From the NCBI GenBank assembly GCA_019694835.1, contig JAIBBE010000177.1:6603-70602 (forward strand): a stretch of 64,000 bases of DNA. Direction: 5' to 3'. Below, piece after piece: positions 1 through 8,873 of the stretch (position 1 is its first letter; each line of letters starts with the position of its first letter). The position numbers and the translations under genes were made by a program. The notes beneath the pieces are model-generated. The model had not been told where the DNA came from. It made no database searches and saw only the letters and a program-made list of their open reading frames with translations. The stretch comes from Fimbriimonadaceae bacterium. Lineage in GTDB: Bacteria > Armatimonadota > Fimbriimonadia > Fimbriimonadales > Fimbriimonadaceae.

Positions 1-21
1 TCGGGCGTAAAATGCAATTCA

Positions 22-1527
22 ATGCACGAGCGATTCGATTTCCTGGTCGTTGGCAGCGGGCTCGCGGGATTGACCTTTGCCCTCAAGGCCGCCGAGCACG
101 GGCGCGTGGCGGTCATTACCAAGGCCGAGATTCACGAATCGAACACGACGTACGCTCAAGGCGGTATCGCGGCGGCTGTAGGCGAGAGCGACTCGTGGGA
201 GCTTCACGAGGAAGACACCCTCATTGCAGGTGCGGGACTGTGTGACCGCGATGCCGTCCGGTTCCTGGTTCAGCAAGCGCCCTCGGCCATCGAGTGGCTG
301 GTCGAACTTGGGGCGCGCTTCGACTCTCACGAAGGCATCCTTGCCCTGGGCAGGGAAGGCGGGCACTCGCGCCACCGCATCGTACACCACGCCGATAAGA
401 CCGGTTGGGAGATCGAACGGGCGGTCGCAGAGGCGGTGCGCAAGAACAAGTCCATCGCCGTCTTCGAGAACACGTTCGTCACCGACCTGATCCTAGAGGG
501 CGGCCGTTGCGTCGGCCTCGCATCGCTTTCGCCCGACATCGGTCCGCGAACCTTCTCGGCACGGGGGGTGATGCTCGCGACCGGAGGTTGTGGTCGGCTC
601 TACCAGCACACCACCAATCCGCGCGTCGCGACCGGTGACGGCATCGCCTTGGCCTCGGCTGCCGGCGCGGCGATTGCGAACATGGAGTTCATGCAGTTCC
701 ATCCGACGACGCTTTACCACCCCCAAATGCGGTCGTTCCTCATCACGGAAGCTGTGCGCGGGGCTGGGGGCTTGCTGAGAAACCACTTGGGTACCCGGTT
801 CATGTACGACTACGATCCGCGCCTCGAACTCGCGCCTCGCGATGTGGTAGCACGCGCGATCGTCGCCGAGATGAAGAAGTTGCAGACGTGGTGCGTTTAC
901 CTCGACGTCACCCACCTCAAGCCGGAGGACCTCGAAGAAGAATTCCCGACGATCTGGGAGAAGCTTCACTCCATCGGGATCGACATCTACAAGGACTGGA
1001 TTCCCGTCGTGCCTGCGCAGCACTACTCCTGCGGCGGCGTGACGACGAACCTTCAAGCCCAAACCAGCATCCCCGGCCTCTACGCGGCGGGTGAAGTCGC
1101 CAACACGGGGGTGCACGGGGCGAATCGCCTCGCCAGCAACAGTCTGCTCGAAGCCCTGGTCTTCGCCCGCTCGGCGGCCGACCAGGTGACCCAAGAGCCG
1201 GCGCCTGACCTGCCCACGCCAGGCTTCGTCGAGCCCAAGTCCATTCCCGAGAACGACGCAATTCGGATACGTCGCAGCATGGAGAAGGTCATGACCGAAA
1301 ACGTCGGCATCGTGCGTACGAACGCAGGGCTCGCGGAGGCTCGAGACAAGATCGCGGCCCTCCATTCCGAATTTGACCGCCTGCTGGCCGCACCATTCTC
1401 GACCTACTCGCGCGAAACGGAGAACCTGCTCGTCACCGCACGATACGTGGTAGATGGGGCGATAGCGCGAAAGGCAAACGTCGGCCTCCACTACAACGTC
1501 GACCTGGAAGTAGACTCGACGGGATGA
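22..1527 (+). CDS. nadB: L-aspartate oxidase
   Basis: FAD enzyme that oxidises L-aspartate to iminoaspartate, the first step of de novo NAD synthesis in the cytoplasm. The 501-residue protein opens with a dinucleotide-binding GSGLAGL motif (residues 11-17), then the family segment NTTYAQGGIAAA, and later HPTTLYH and the active-site region HYSCGGV. The C-terminal FAD-binding end GLHYN is present, so the gene looks complete, slightly shorter than the roughly 530-540 residues of E. coli NadB. The stop codon overlaps the next start by 4 bp (ATGA), so it is probably co-translated with the nucleotidyltransferase gene. No nadA or nadC is in the window. The start lies very near the window edge and no clear ribosome binding site is visible. 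Confidence 0.93.
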   Translation: MHERFDFLVVGSGLAGLTFALKAAEHGRVAVITKAEIHESNTTYAQGGIAAAVGESDSWELHEEDTLIAGAGLCDRDAVRFLVQQAPSAIEWLVELGARFDSHEGILALGREGGHSRHRIVHHADKTGWEIERAVAEAVRKNKSIAVFENTFVTDLILEGGRCVGLASLSPDIGPRTFSARGVMLATGGCGRLYQHTTNPRVATGDGIALASAAGAAIANMEFMQFHPTTLYHPQMRSFLITEAVRGAGGLLRNHLGTRFMYDYDPRLELAPRDVVARAIVAEMKKLQTWCVYLDVTHLKPEDLEEEFPTIWEKLHSIGIDIYKDWIPVVPAQHYSCGGVTTNLQAQTSIPGLYAAGEVANTGVHGANRLASNSLLEALVFARSAADQVTQEPAPDLPTPGFVEPKSIPENDAIRIRRSMEKVMTENVGIVRTNAGLAEARDKIAALHSEFDRLLAAPFSTYSRETENLLVTARYVVDGAIARKANVGLHYNVDLEVDSTG

Positions 1528-2588
1528 AAGCCCTCATCCTCGCCGGCGGCACGGGTTCGCGGCTGCGTCCGATTACGTTCTCGATGGCCAAGCAACTTGT
1601 GCCGGTCGCCAACAAGCCGGTGATCGAGTACGGGATCGAGTCGATTGCGGCGGCGGGGATTAAGGAGTTCGGGATCATCACCGGCGACACCGGACCCGCC
1701 GTCGAAGCCGCAGTCGGAGACGGTTCGCGTTGGGGAATCCAGATCACCTATATCCCCCAGGATGCCCCCCTCGGCCTCGCCCATGCCGTCAAGACCGCCC
1801 ATCCGTACCTTGGCGACGATGATTTCATCATGTATTTGGGCGACAACCTAATCAAATCCAGCGTCAAAGGCCTTATCGACGAATTCGAAACCCACCGCCC
1901 TGCCGCCACCATCCTTCTGACTCCGGTGCCCAATCCATCTTCATTCGGGGTCGCCGAGATGACGAATGGACACGTGACGCGGCTCGAAGAGAAACCCGCC
2001 AACCCACGTTCGAATCTGGCCCTGGTTGGGGTCTATCTCTTCGACAAACGGATTCATGGCTCGATCGCACGCCTTCAGCCCAGCCCGCGCGGCGAGTACG
2101 AGATTACCGACGCGATTCAGGGGTTGATCGATGGTGGACTGACGGTTCGAAGCCACATCGTCGAAGGCTGGTGGAAGGACACCGGCACGGTCGAGGCCAT
2201 GCTCGACGCCAACCGCTTGATCCTCGAAGATCTGGAGGCAAACAACGAGGGCGAAGTTGACTCGGCGTCGCGTCTGGAAGGTAGGGTCAAGATCGGCCTG
2301 GGAAGCCGCATCGTGAACAGCATCGTCCGCGGCCCCGCGATTATCGGCGAGGGCTGTTTGATCGAAAACAGCTTCATCGGTCCCTTCAGCGCTATTGACT
2401 CGGGCACGAGCATCGTCGGCAGCGAGATCGAGTACTCGATCGTACTGGCCGAGTGCCGCATCGAAAGCGCTCCTGCCCGGATTGAGAGTTCGCTGATCGG
2501 TCGGGGCGCAGTGGTCACGCGTTCGACCTCGGGTCCGAAGGCGTTAAGGTTGGTGCTGGGCGATTCGAGCGCCGTGAGTTTGCCTTAG
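1524..2588 (+). CDS. rmlA: Glucose-1-phosphate thymidylyltransferase, long form
   Basis: Makes dTDP-glucose (or a related NDP-sugar) from a sugar 1-phosphate, feeding deoxysugar and cell-surface polysaccharide synthesis. The N-terminal nucleotidyltransferase domain carries the signature GGTGSRLRP (residues 8-16) and the family stretch SMAKQLVPV. The last 110 or so residues have the isoleucine/glycine-rich hexapeptide pattern of a left-handed beta-helix (GRVKIG, GPAIIG, SFIGPF), typical of the 350-residue long form rather than the 290-residue RmlA. The ATG overlaps the nadB stop by 4 bp. The downstream galE (after the exporter gene) also makes NDP-sugars, but rmlB, rmlC and rmlD are absent here. 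Exact sugar specificity cannot be read from sequence alone. Confidence 0.88.
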   Translation: MKALILAGGTGSRLRPITFSMAKQLVPVANKPVIEYGIESIAAAGIKEFGIITGDTGPAVEAAVGDGSRWGIQITYIPQDAPLGLAHAVKTAHPYLGDDDFIMYLGDNLIKSSVKGLIDEFETHRPAATILLTPVPNPSSFGVAEMTNGHVTRLEEKPANPRSNLALVGVYLFDKRIHGSIARLQPSPRGEYEITDAIQGLIDGGLTVRSHIVEGWWKDTGTVEAMLDANRLILEDLEANNEGEVDSASRLEGRVKIGLGSRIVNSIVRGPAIIGEGCLIENSFIGPFSAIDSGTSIVGSEIEYSIVLAECRIESAPARIESSLIGRGAVVTRSTSGPKALRLVLGDSSAVSLP

Positions 2589-2595
2589 TGACATC

Positions 2596-3339
2596 GTGAT
2601 GTGGTTCGACGCTCTTGTATTCGCCGTCGGCCTGATTTCGGGCGGAATCGCATCAATCGCCGGATTCGGCATTGGATCGCTCCTCACGCCCACCTTCGCC
2701 TTGGCGATGCCAATGAAGTTGGCTGTCGCGGCAGTCTCAGTCCCCCATCTGGTGGCAACAGGCTACAGGTGCTGGCTGATGCGAGAGCATATCGATTGGC
2801 GGATTCTCAAGAGCTTCGGATTGATGAGCGCGGCGGGGGGATTGACTGGAGCGCTGCTCAACTCTCTTGCTTCCTCGCCTGCACTCGGTTTCGTACTTGC
2901 CACCCTTCTGATCTTCGTGGGCATTTCCGGATTAACCGGATTCTCCCAACGCATGAAGTTCGAAGGTGGTTGGGCCTGGGCGGCGGGTGCTGTGTCAGGG
3001 TTCCTGGGCGGCTTGGTCGGAAACCAGGGCGGCCTCCGGTCTGGCGCTATGCTGGGACTCGATGTCTCGCGACATGCCTTTGTTGCAACCGCAACTGCCA
3101 CCGGACTCATTGTTGACTTCGCACGCATGCCGGTCTATGTTGTCCTTCAGTACCAAGCGCTACTTGATCAGTGGCGTCCCTTGGCCATAGCCTGCGTTGG
3201 GGTTTTGGCGGGCACAGTTGTAGGCGCGCGCGTTCTGCGCAAGCTCCCCGAAAAGGTGTTTCGCACCATTGTCGCGGTGCTTCTTCTTGGCTTGGGCTTC
3301 TGGATTCTCGCGAGTCAGATCGTAACTACAGGTCGATGA
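2596..3339 (+). CDS. TauE/SafE family membrane exporter
   Basis: Integral membrane protein of 247 residues with seven to eight hydrophobic segments and the glycine-rich half-repeats of the TauE/SafE family (GGIASIAGFGIGSLLTP near residue 17, GGLVGNQGGLRSG near residue 140). Family members are linked to export of sulfite, sulfoacetate or other organosulfur anions across the inner membrane; the substrate here is unknown. The start could be GTG at 2596 or ATG at 2599, which differ by one residue. It sits 7 bp after the nucleotidyltransferase gene, so it may share its transcript, although no functional link is evident. Confidence 0.85.
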   Translation: MMWFDALVFAVGLISGGIASIAGFGIGSLLTPTFALAMPMKLAVAAVSVPHLVATGYRCWLMREHIDWRILKSFGLMSAAGGLTGALLNSLASSPALGFVLATLLIFVGISGLTGFSQRMKFEGGWAWAAGAVSGFLGGLVGNQGGLRSGAMLGLDVSRHAFVATATATGLIVDFARMPVYVVLQYQALLDQWRPLAIACVGVLAGTVVGARVLRKLPEKVFRTIVAVLLLGLGFWILASQIVTTGR

Positions 3340-3379
3340 GGGTTCGCCAGCTGGTAGCCAGCGGTACGGGGGTACGCTC

Positions 3380-4366
3380 ATGGGAATGATTCTCGTGATT
3401 GGCGGGGCTGGATACATCGGCTCCCACATGTGCAAACTGCTCCGCGAACAGAACGAGCCCCACGTTGTTTTTGACAACCTGGAAACCGGCCACGAACAAG
3501 CACTCAATGGTTCTCGCCTTGTCCGAGGCGACCTTCGCAACCCTGAGGACATCAAGCGTGCGATCGAGGCGAACCATGTGGACGCCGTCATGCACTTCGG
3601 AGCCTACATCATGGTCGGCGAAAGTGTGCAGAAGCCCGCCGAGTACTACGAGAACAACTTCGTTGGCGTGATGAATCTGCTCAACGCTATGCGCGATGCG
3701 GGCGTCTTGCGTTTGGTGTTCAGTTCCACAGCCGCCGTCTTCGGCGAGCCCGAATACGTCCCGATCGACGAAGATCATCCGAAGAACCCGACGAGCCCCT
3801 ACGGCGACACGAAACTCGCTGTCGAGCGGCTGCTGGCCGCTTATGACCGCGCCTACGGGATCAAGAGTGTTTGCCTGCGCTACTTCAACGCGGCTGGCGC
3901 AGATCCGGATGGCGTACTCGGGGAGGATCACGACCCCGAAACCCACCTGATCCCCGCGATTCTGTTGGCAGGGATGGGAAAGACGCCGGGACTCAAGATT
4001 TTCGGCACCGACTACGACACGCCAGACGGCACGTGCGTCCGGGACTACGTCCACGTCATGGACCTCGCTCAAGCCCACCTCCTCGCGATCAAGCACCTGC
4101 GTGAGGGCGGCGACAGTCGGCGCTACAACCTCGGCAACGGCCAAGGCTTCTCCGTGCGGCAAGTCATCGACACGGTCGAACGAATCATGGGCAAGCCAGT
4201 CCCCCAAGAGACCGCCGACAGGCGCCCGGGTGACCCCGCAACGCTCGTTGCGAGCAGTGAGCGAATCCGAAAGGACTGGGGCTGGTCGCCGCAGTACCCC
4301 GATCTCGACACGATCGTCCAGCACGCATGGGCCTGGCGCGAAGCCCATCCCGACGGCTACCGGTAA
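3380..4366 (+). CDS. galE: UDP-glucose 4-epimerase
   Basis: NAD-dependent short-chain dehydrogenase-type epimerase that interconverts UDP-glucose and UDP-galactose for galactose use and surface-polysaccharide precursors. The 328-residue protein has the Rossmann motif GGAGYIG (8-14), the catalytic Ser/Thr region FSSTAAVFG (114-122) and the active-site pair Tyr141 and Lys145 in SPYGDTK. The segment LRYFNAAGADPDG is characteristic of GalE and the length is normal. A G-rich stretch (GGGGG) precedes the ATG and could act as ribosome binding site. The kinase gene begins 11 bp after the stop. Confidence 0.93.
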   Translation: MGMILVIGGAGYIGSHMCKLLREQNEPHVVFDNLETGHEQALNGSRLVRGDLRNPEDIKRAIEANHVDAVMHFGAYIMVGESVQKPAEYYENNFVGVMNLLNAMRDAGVLRLVFSSTAAVFGEPEYVPIDEDHPKNPTSPYGDTKLAVERLLAAYDRAYGIKSVCLRYFNAAGADPDGVLGEDHDPETHLIPAILLAGMGKTPGLKIFGTDYDTPDGTCVRDYVHVMDLAQAHLLAIKHLREGGDSRRYNLGNGQGFSVRQVIDTVERIMGKPVPQETADRRPGDPATLVASSERIRKDWGWSPQYPDLDTIVQHAWAWREAHPDGYR

Positions 4367-4376
4367 AATCGAACCA

Positions 4377-5990
4377 ATGGATGCGACCGAGACGCCTCGT
4401 CGGCGCACCGATCCGCTCGAACTTCTTTCGCTGCTCGGCCGTGCGCGGACCGAAGACGAATTGCTCACCGATCTCGCCGCTCAACTGCAGCAGGCGCTCG
4501 ACTCGGACGACTGCGACATCCTGCTGCGAGCGGGCGACCTCCTGGTGCTCCGCGCGTGCACGGTTGCGCCCGAGATGGTGGGTAGAGTTCGGATCAGCAA
4601 GAACGTCGGCCTCTGCGGGCGCGTGTTCCGGGAGGGCAAGCCCATCAAGATTGCGAGAGATCTGACGAGCCATGTCGACTTCGCCGCGTATCCCGGTTTG
4701 GACGAGAGTGAGTTTGAGTCCGCTCTCCTCGTTCCTTTGGCTTCCGGCGAGTCGATTAGGGGTGTCGTGAACCTACGCAAGCGGGCTCCCTGGAGCATCA
4801 CCGCAACCCAGGTGAAAGAGGCCGAGGCGCTCGCAAAGGTCGGGGCAACCGCGCTCGCGCTCTTCGAGCACGCCTACGAGGTGGGCTCGCAGATCAACCG
4901 ACTCGGAGCGCTGAGCGAAGTCACCAAGATCATCACCGGCAGCCCGTACCTCGAAGAAATTCTCCAGTTGCTCGTCAACATCACCGCGCAACAGTTCGAC
5001 TACAAAGTCTGCACCGTTCGTCTCTTGGATGAGGAGCACAGCGAGCTGGTCCTCCGCGCCACCCAGTCACCGGCTAAGGCGTATCAGCGCAAGCGGGCGA
5101 TCAAGCTGGGTGAATCGATTGCGGGGAAGGCGATTGAAGAGAAGCGGTCGGTGGTCGTGCCCGATGTCCAACTCGATGAAGAGTACATCGGCCACGACCT
5201 CGCCGAGGAGCAGGGACTCCACTCCATGATCTGTGTGCCGCTGACGATTCGAGGCAAGCCGGTCGGCGTCATGTCGTGCTACACCAACGAAGTCCGGGAC
5301 TTCCCGCCCGACGAGATCGAGGCCCTGGAAACCATTGCCAAGCAAGCCGCGATCAGTATTGAGAATGCCAAACTCCAGGTTCGCCACACGCTGATGCAGG
5401 AGATGCATCACCGGGTCAAGAACAACCTCCAGCAGGTCGTCTCCCTCCTCCGCCTTCAGCTTCGACAAAGCCACTACAAGTCGCTCGAAGAAGCCCTGAA
5501 CGACTCGATTGGGCGCATCTCCGCCATCGCCAGCGTGCACGACCTCCTCAGCCGCGAAGACCTCGACCACGTCGACATTCTCACCATCTCTGAGTCGCTG
5601 GTCCAGCATCAGCAGCAGTCGTTCTTGCTGCCCGACAAGCGCATCTTCTTCCTCGTACGCGGCGATCAGGTCCGGCTCAATATGAATCAAGCGACCCAAG
5701 TCGTTCTCGTCTTGAATGAGCTCATCCAGAATGCGGTCGAGCACGGATTCGAGCACACTGACGAGGGTGAGATCCACATTACGGTCGAAGAGAAGGACGA
5801 GGAAATCGGGGTGTGGGTCTCGAACAACGGCGACACCCTCCCCCTCGATTTCGACCCCGCAGTAGCCGGCCATCTCGGCCTCCAGATCGTCGAAAACTTG
5901 ACCCGCGGCCTCGGCGGCGCGTTCAAGATCTCCGACCGCTTCGGCTGGACCGTTGCGGAGGTCAAGTTCACTCGACAGGCCGGGGAGTGA
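4377..5990 (+). CDS. GAF-GAF sensor histidine kinase, HisKA_2 type
   Basis: Soluble sensor kinase of 537 residues with no membrane segment or signal peptide. Two GAF ligand/redox-sensing domains (about 25-165 and 185-335) precede a HisKA_2 dimerisation/phosphoacceptor domain with the motif EMHHRVKNNLQ (phosphoacceptor His344 or His345) and a C-terminal HATPase domain (N-box LNELIQNAVEHG, later VSNNGD and GHLGLQIV). This kinase type is common in general stress and light/redox signalling. No response regulator lies next to it, so its partner is unknown. The frame is open upstream into galE, but the ATG at 4377, 11 bp after the galE stop, gives the expected N-terminus. Confidence 0.88.
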   Translation: MDATETPRRRTDPLELLSLLGRARTEDELLTDLAAQLQQALDSDDCDILLRAGDLLVLRACTVAPEMVGRVRISKNVGLCGRVFREGKPIKIARDLTSHVDFAAYPGLDESEFESALLVPLASGESIRGVVNLRKRAPWSITATQVKEAEALAKVGATALALFEHAYEVGSQINRLGALSEVTKIITGSPYLEEILQLLVNITAQQFDYKVCTVRLLDEEHSELVLRATQSPAKAYQRKRAIKLGESIAGKAIEEKRSVVVPDVQLDEEYIGHDLAEEQGLHSMICVPLTIRGKPVGVMSCYTNEVRDFPPDEIEALETIAKQAAISIENAKLQVRHTLMQEMHHRVKNNLQQVVSLLRLQLRQSHYKSLEEALNDSIGRISAIASVHDLLSREDLDHVDILTISESLVQHQQQSFLLPDKRIFFLVRGDQVRLNMNQATQVVLVLNELIQNAVEHGFEHTDEGEIHITVEEKDEEIGVWVSNNGDTLPLDFDPAVAGHLGLQIVENLTRGLGGAFKISDRFGWTVAEVKFTRQAGE

Positions 5991-6034
5991 GCCGGACTTC
6001 GTCATCCTTAGTCGAGCAGACGACGGTCAACTGG

Positions 6035-6132
6035 GTGGCCGGGGTGATGAATTGTGCACCCCGGTTGTGCCATGTATCGAAAGGCTTCTGCATTTGGCAA
6101 CGCCGGGGTGCACAATTCATCACCCCGGCCAC
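6035..6132. repeat. Perfect 30-bp inverted repeat with nested palindromes
   Basis: Arms at 6035-6064 and 6103-6132 are exact reverse complements, separated by 38 bases. Each arm itself contains CCGGGGTG...CACCCCGG, so each can also fold alone. It fills the gap between the convergent kinase (ends 5990) and peptidase (ends 6149) genes. It could serve as a two-way terminator, but no T-tract follows the stem. A REP- or MITE-like element is the other option. Confidence 0.85.
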
Positions 6133-6148
6133 ACGGTTCGTGGGAGTG

Positions 6149-7942
6149 TCAGAGCTTGCGCGGCGGGCCAGGGGTTCCTAGGCAATAGCCGAAGACATCG
6201 ACGGCCGCCTCGACCGGTTTGAAGTCCGAATCGACCTGGAATTCCCCTTCCTGCCCCGGCATCGAGACGACCTTGGTGACCTTTTGGCCGGTCGGACCGG
6301 TGAGTTTCAGGGCAAACCGCAGACGGTAGAAGACGGTCCCTTTCTGGAGGATCTTCACCACCGTGCTGTACTTGCCTTCGCGTTCGATGACCTCGGCCGA
6401 GGCGATGTTGACCGTTGGGAAGGTCGCGGCGTGAATCCACTGATTCCAGAACCAGTCCAGCTTTTGCCCGGAGGCGGCTTCGAAATAGGGGCGCAAGTCC
6501 GCCCAAACGGTCTCCTTTCCGACTCGGTCCTTCACCATCGCCTGCAGACCGGCAAGCACCTTATCAAGCCCAATCTCATTCTCGAGCATGCGCATGACGT
6601 AAGCACCGCGCATGTACGTTGCGTTGCCGTCGGCCCAGGCGATGTTCATCCGGGAAAGCGGCTTGGGAATCGTGATCGTGCGCAAGCCGGTCTCAAGGGT
6701 TCGGTCGGAGTTCTCGTTGAGGAGGACGCTGTCGACGTACTGCGTGACCCCTTCGTTCCAGGTGTCCTTCAAATAGGAGCACGGGACCAGGCCGCCGAAG
6801 TAGGTGTGGCCCATCTCATGGGTTACGAACCGCGTCGTATAGCGGAAGTTGAGGAGGGTATAGCTGTAGCTCTCGATTCCGTAGTACGTGTCGGCGTCGA
6901 AAACTTCATACGAAGGAAAGGGGAACGGGCCGAGGTTCTTCTCGAAGAACTCGCACGCTCGGGCGATCTTGGCTACATCGATTTCGCCCCGGGTCTTGTC
7001 GGGAGTACCGAGTTGATAGGCGCGGAAGGTCTTGTCGCCAACAGCTTTTTCGGCGGCGAGGGTGTACTTGCCTCCAATGACCTTGGGGAAGGCGATAGGT
7101 ACGTCGCACTTGAAGGATGATGGCCCCGTGGCGATGCCTTCGGATCGCACGACCCAATCCTTAGGTGCCTCAATATCCACCTCGGTCGTGAACGGCAGTT
7201 GGGCGATTGTCGGTGCCCACCACGCAGTCAAGACAGCTGATGATGGCGTGATTTTATCGTCGGCGGGTGTGTTGATCGTCCCGGAGTAGTCCAATGTCAA
7301 TGTGGTCTTGTCACCGAAGTTCGGCGCACCCCACACAATCGCCAGACTGCCTGCCCGCACGAGATCGCCGTCCGCAGGCACAGGGACCTTCTGGTCGGTG
7401 GCCTGTACCACCTTCAGCGCCTTTCCACCCAACTTGGCGGTGCTCACTGCGTACGGGTCGCCGAGACTCACGATAAGACTTTGATCGCCCCCGATCCGCT
7501 CCAACTGAGTCTCAGACCGAACGTCGACGCGGTTGGCTTCCGGTGTTAGTTTGACCGCGAACTTCTGGTGCCGAATCCGATACGGTCGGTCGAAGAGATA
7601 GGGGATTTCGGATCCCAGTTTGCAGCCATTCGGTGTGTACGCAACTTCGTAAACCTTATCCGTTTCCGACTCGATCTCTTGCGCGGCATGGAGAACCGCC
7701 CAGAACTTGACGCCCCGGGTCCACCCCGCCGGAGCCGGAATGATCGCTACTTTGAGATTTCGGAGGCCACCTCGATTGGCTGCCATCGTGAACAACGGAG
7801 TTCCATCATCGGGACGAACGAGGAGTTCCTCGACTTTGGCACGGGTTCCCGAAGCGACGGCCAGCCGTAGCCGGTCGAGCAGAATCTGCGCATCAGCCCC
7901 GGTTTGGGCCACTGCGATCGTGAGCAATGCGGCGATCATCAT
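6149..7942 (-). CDS. Secreted M1-like (gluzincin) metallopeptidase
   Basis: 597-residue protein with an N-terminal hydrophobic signal-like segment ending near AVAQTGADA, so probably exported. The zinc site HEMGH is at 375-379 and the third ligand lies in WNEG (Glu397), followed by YMRGAYVMRML, which resembles the M1 region that carries the catalytic tyrosine (Tyr443). The spacing between the second His and the Glu is 17 residues, one less than the usual HExxH-x18-E, and no clear GAMEN exopeptidase motif is visible (IESYSYT stands at about that place). It is therefore an M1-like protein of uncertain specificity. It converges with the kinase gene across the inverted repeat. Confidence 0.8.
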   Translation of the reverse strand: MMIAALLTIAVAQTGADAQILLDRLRLAVASGTRAKVEELLVRPDDGTPLFTMAANRGGLRNLKVAIIPAPAGWTRGVKFWAVLHAAQEIESETDKVYEVAYTPNGCKLGSEIPYLFDRPYRIRHQKFAVKLTPEANRVDVRSETQLERIGGDQSLIVSLGDPYAVSTAKLGGKALKVVQATDQKVPVPADGDLVRAGSLAIVWGAPNFGDKTTLTLDYSGTINTPADDKITPSSAVLTAWWAPTIAQLPFTTEVDIEAPKDWVVRSEGIATGPSSFKCDVPIAFPKVIGGKYTLAAEKAVGDKTFRAYQLGTPDKTRGEIDVAKIARACEFFEKNLGPFPFPSYEVFDADTYYGIESYSYTLLNFRYTTRFVTHEMGHTYFGGLVPCSYLKDTWNEGVTQYVDSVLLNENSDRTLETGLRTITIPKPLSRMNIAWADGNATYMRGAYVMRMLENEIGLDKVLAGLQAMVKDRVGKETVWADLRPYFEAASGQKLDWFWNQWIHAATFPTVNIASAEVIEREGKYSTVVKILQKGTVFYRLRFALKLTGPTGQKVTKVVSMPGQEGEFQVDSDFKPVEAAVDVFGYCLGTPGPPRKL

Positions 7943-8008
7943 TCCTTAGACGCACGAACCCCATGGCTCGGGTTCAAATTGAAGCGAAGCGTCCGATTGA
8001 AAAAAGTG

Positions 8009-8037
8009 TTGGCATTTCTGGATTGCCGTGCTAAGAT
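8009..8037 (+). promoter_or_regulatory. Sigma70-type promoter of the glycine-rich protein gene
   Basis: TTGGCA at 8009-8014 and TAAGAT at 8032-8037 with an exact 17-bp spacer, about 30 bp before the ATG at 8067. A GGAG at 8054-8057 is the likely ribosome binding site. Confidence 0.65.
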
Positions 8038-8066
8038 GGCTTTATCCATCCCTGGAGAAAGAGGCC

Positions 8067-8864
8067 ATGCATATTCGAACTTCGATTCTCGCTCTGTTCG
8101 CTGTATCCACTCTCATCGCGAGTGGTCAGCCGACGAGCGATATCCCCACGCTCAAGTCGCTGAGGAAAAAGACGGGCTCGCTGCTCGTCGCTGGCAACAA
8201 CAGCACCTTCTTGCTTGATGGCGAGCGCCTTTTTGCTTTCGAAACCAAGAGCGGCAAACTCCTCGCCGAATCCAAGCTGCCCGGGTCAGTCCAGCGCTTG
8301 CAGGCTGGAAGCGGTGGCCAAGGCGGTGCAGGCGGTGGCTATGGCGGCAGCGGTGGTCAAGGCGGTGCAGGCGGTGGCTTTGGCGGCAGCGGCGGTCAAG
8401 GCGGTGCAGGCGGTGGCTTTGGCGGCAGCGGTGGTCAAGGCGGTGCAGGCGGTGGCTTTGGCGGCAGCGGTGGTCAAGGCGGTGCTGGTGGTGGCTATGG
8501 CGGCGGCAGCGGTGGTCAAGGCGGTGCCGGTGGCGGTTATGGCGGCGGCAGCGGTGGTCAAGGCGGTGCTGGTGGTGGCAATGGCGGCAGTGGTGGCCAA
8601 GGTGGCGCTGGTGGTGGCTATGGCGGCAGCGGTGGTCAAGGTGGCGCTGGCGGCGGCTATGGCGGGTACGGAGGATCGGCGAGAATCGCCCCTAGTACAA
8701 CGAACAGACCAAACCCGTGGACCTTCTCGAAGCGAGAAAACGGTCGCCAAATGGCAACGAACAACTTGGTCGTGCAGGTCCAAATCAACAATGTCGTCTT
8801 TGAATTTGAAGCCAAGACGCTGAAGCTAATCGGAACGAGAAGACTCGTCGACGCGAACCAGTAA
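8067..8864 (+). CDS. Secreted glycine-rich tandem-repeat protein
   Basis: 265-residue protein starting at the ATG after GGAG; the frame is open further upstream, but that ATG gives a clean signal peptide (hydrophobic LALFAVSTLIAS). After about 75 ordinary residues comes a block of nine near-identical units of the form GGQGGAGGG followed by Y, F or N and one to three Gly/Ser, 13-14 residues each (39-42 bp). A further 60 ordinary residues follow. The short beta-rich ends (STFLLDGERLFAFETKSGKLL and VVQVQINNVVFEFEAKTLKLIG) look like pieces of a beta-sheet or propeller-type domain interrupted by the glycine block. Function is unknown; an extracellular or surface structural role is an inference. 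The repeat number is probably variable. Confidence 0.8.
   Translation: MHIRTSILALFAVSTLIASGQPTSDIPTLKSLRKKTGSLLVAGNNSTFLLDGERLFAFETKSGKLLAESKLPGSVQRLQAGSGGQGGAGGGYGGSGGQGGAGGGFGGSGGQGGAGGGFGGSGGQGGAGGGFGGSGGQGGAGGGYGGGSGGQGGAGGGYGGGSGGQGGAGGGNGGSGGQGGAGGGYGGSGGQGGAGGGYGGYGGSARIAPSTTNRPNPWTFSKRENGRQMATNNLVVQVQINNVVFEFEAKTLKLIGTRRLVDANQ
8311..8672 (+). repeat. Minisatellite encoding the GGQGGAGGG units
   Basis: Nine tandem copies of a 39- or 42-bp unit built on GGTGGTCAAGGCGGTGCAGG, in frame within the glycine-rich gene. Copies differ by silent changes and by Tyr/Phe/Asn at one position; two carry an extra Gly codon. Such arrays change length by slippage or unequal recombination. Confidence 0.85.
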
Positions 8865-8873
8865 ACTCGCGTC

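Noticed and set aside
493..1491. 332-codon open frame on the minus strand across nadB
   Set aside because: It is antisense to a clear nadB gene, has no recognisable domain and the Arg/Val-rich composition of a shadow frame.
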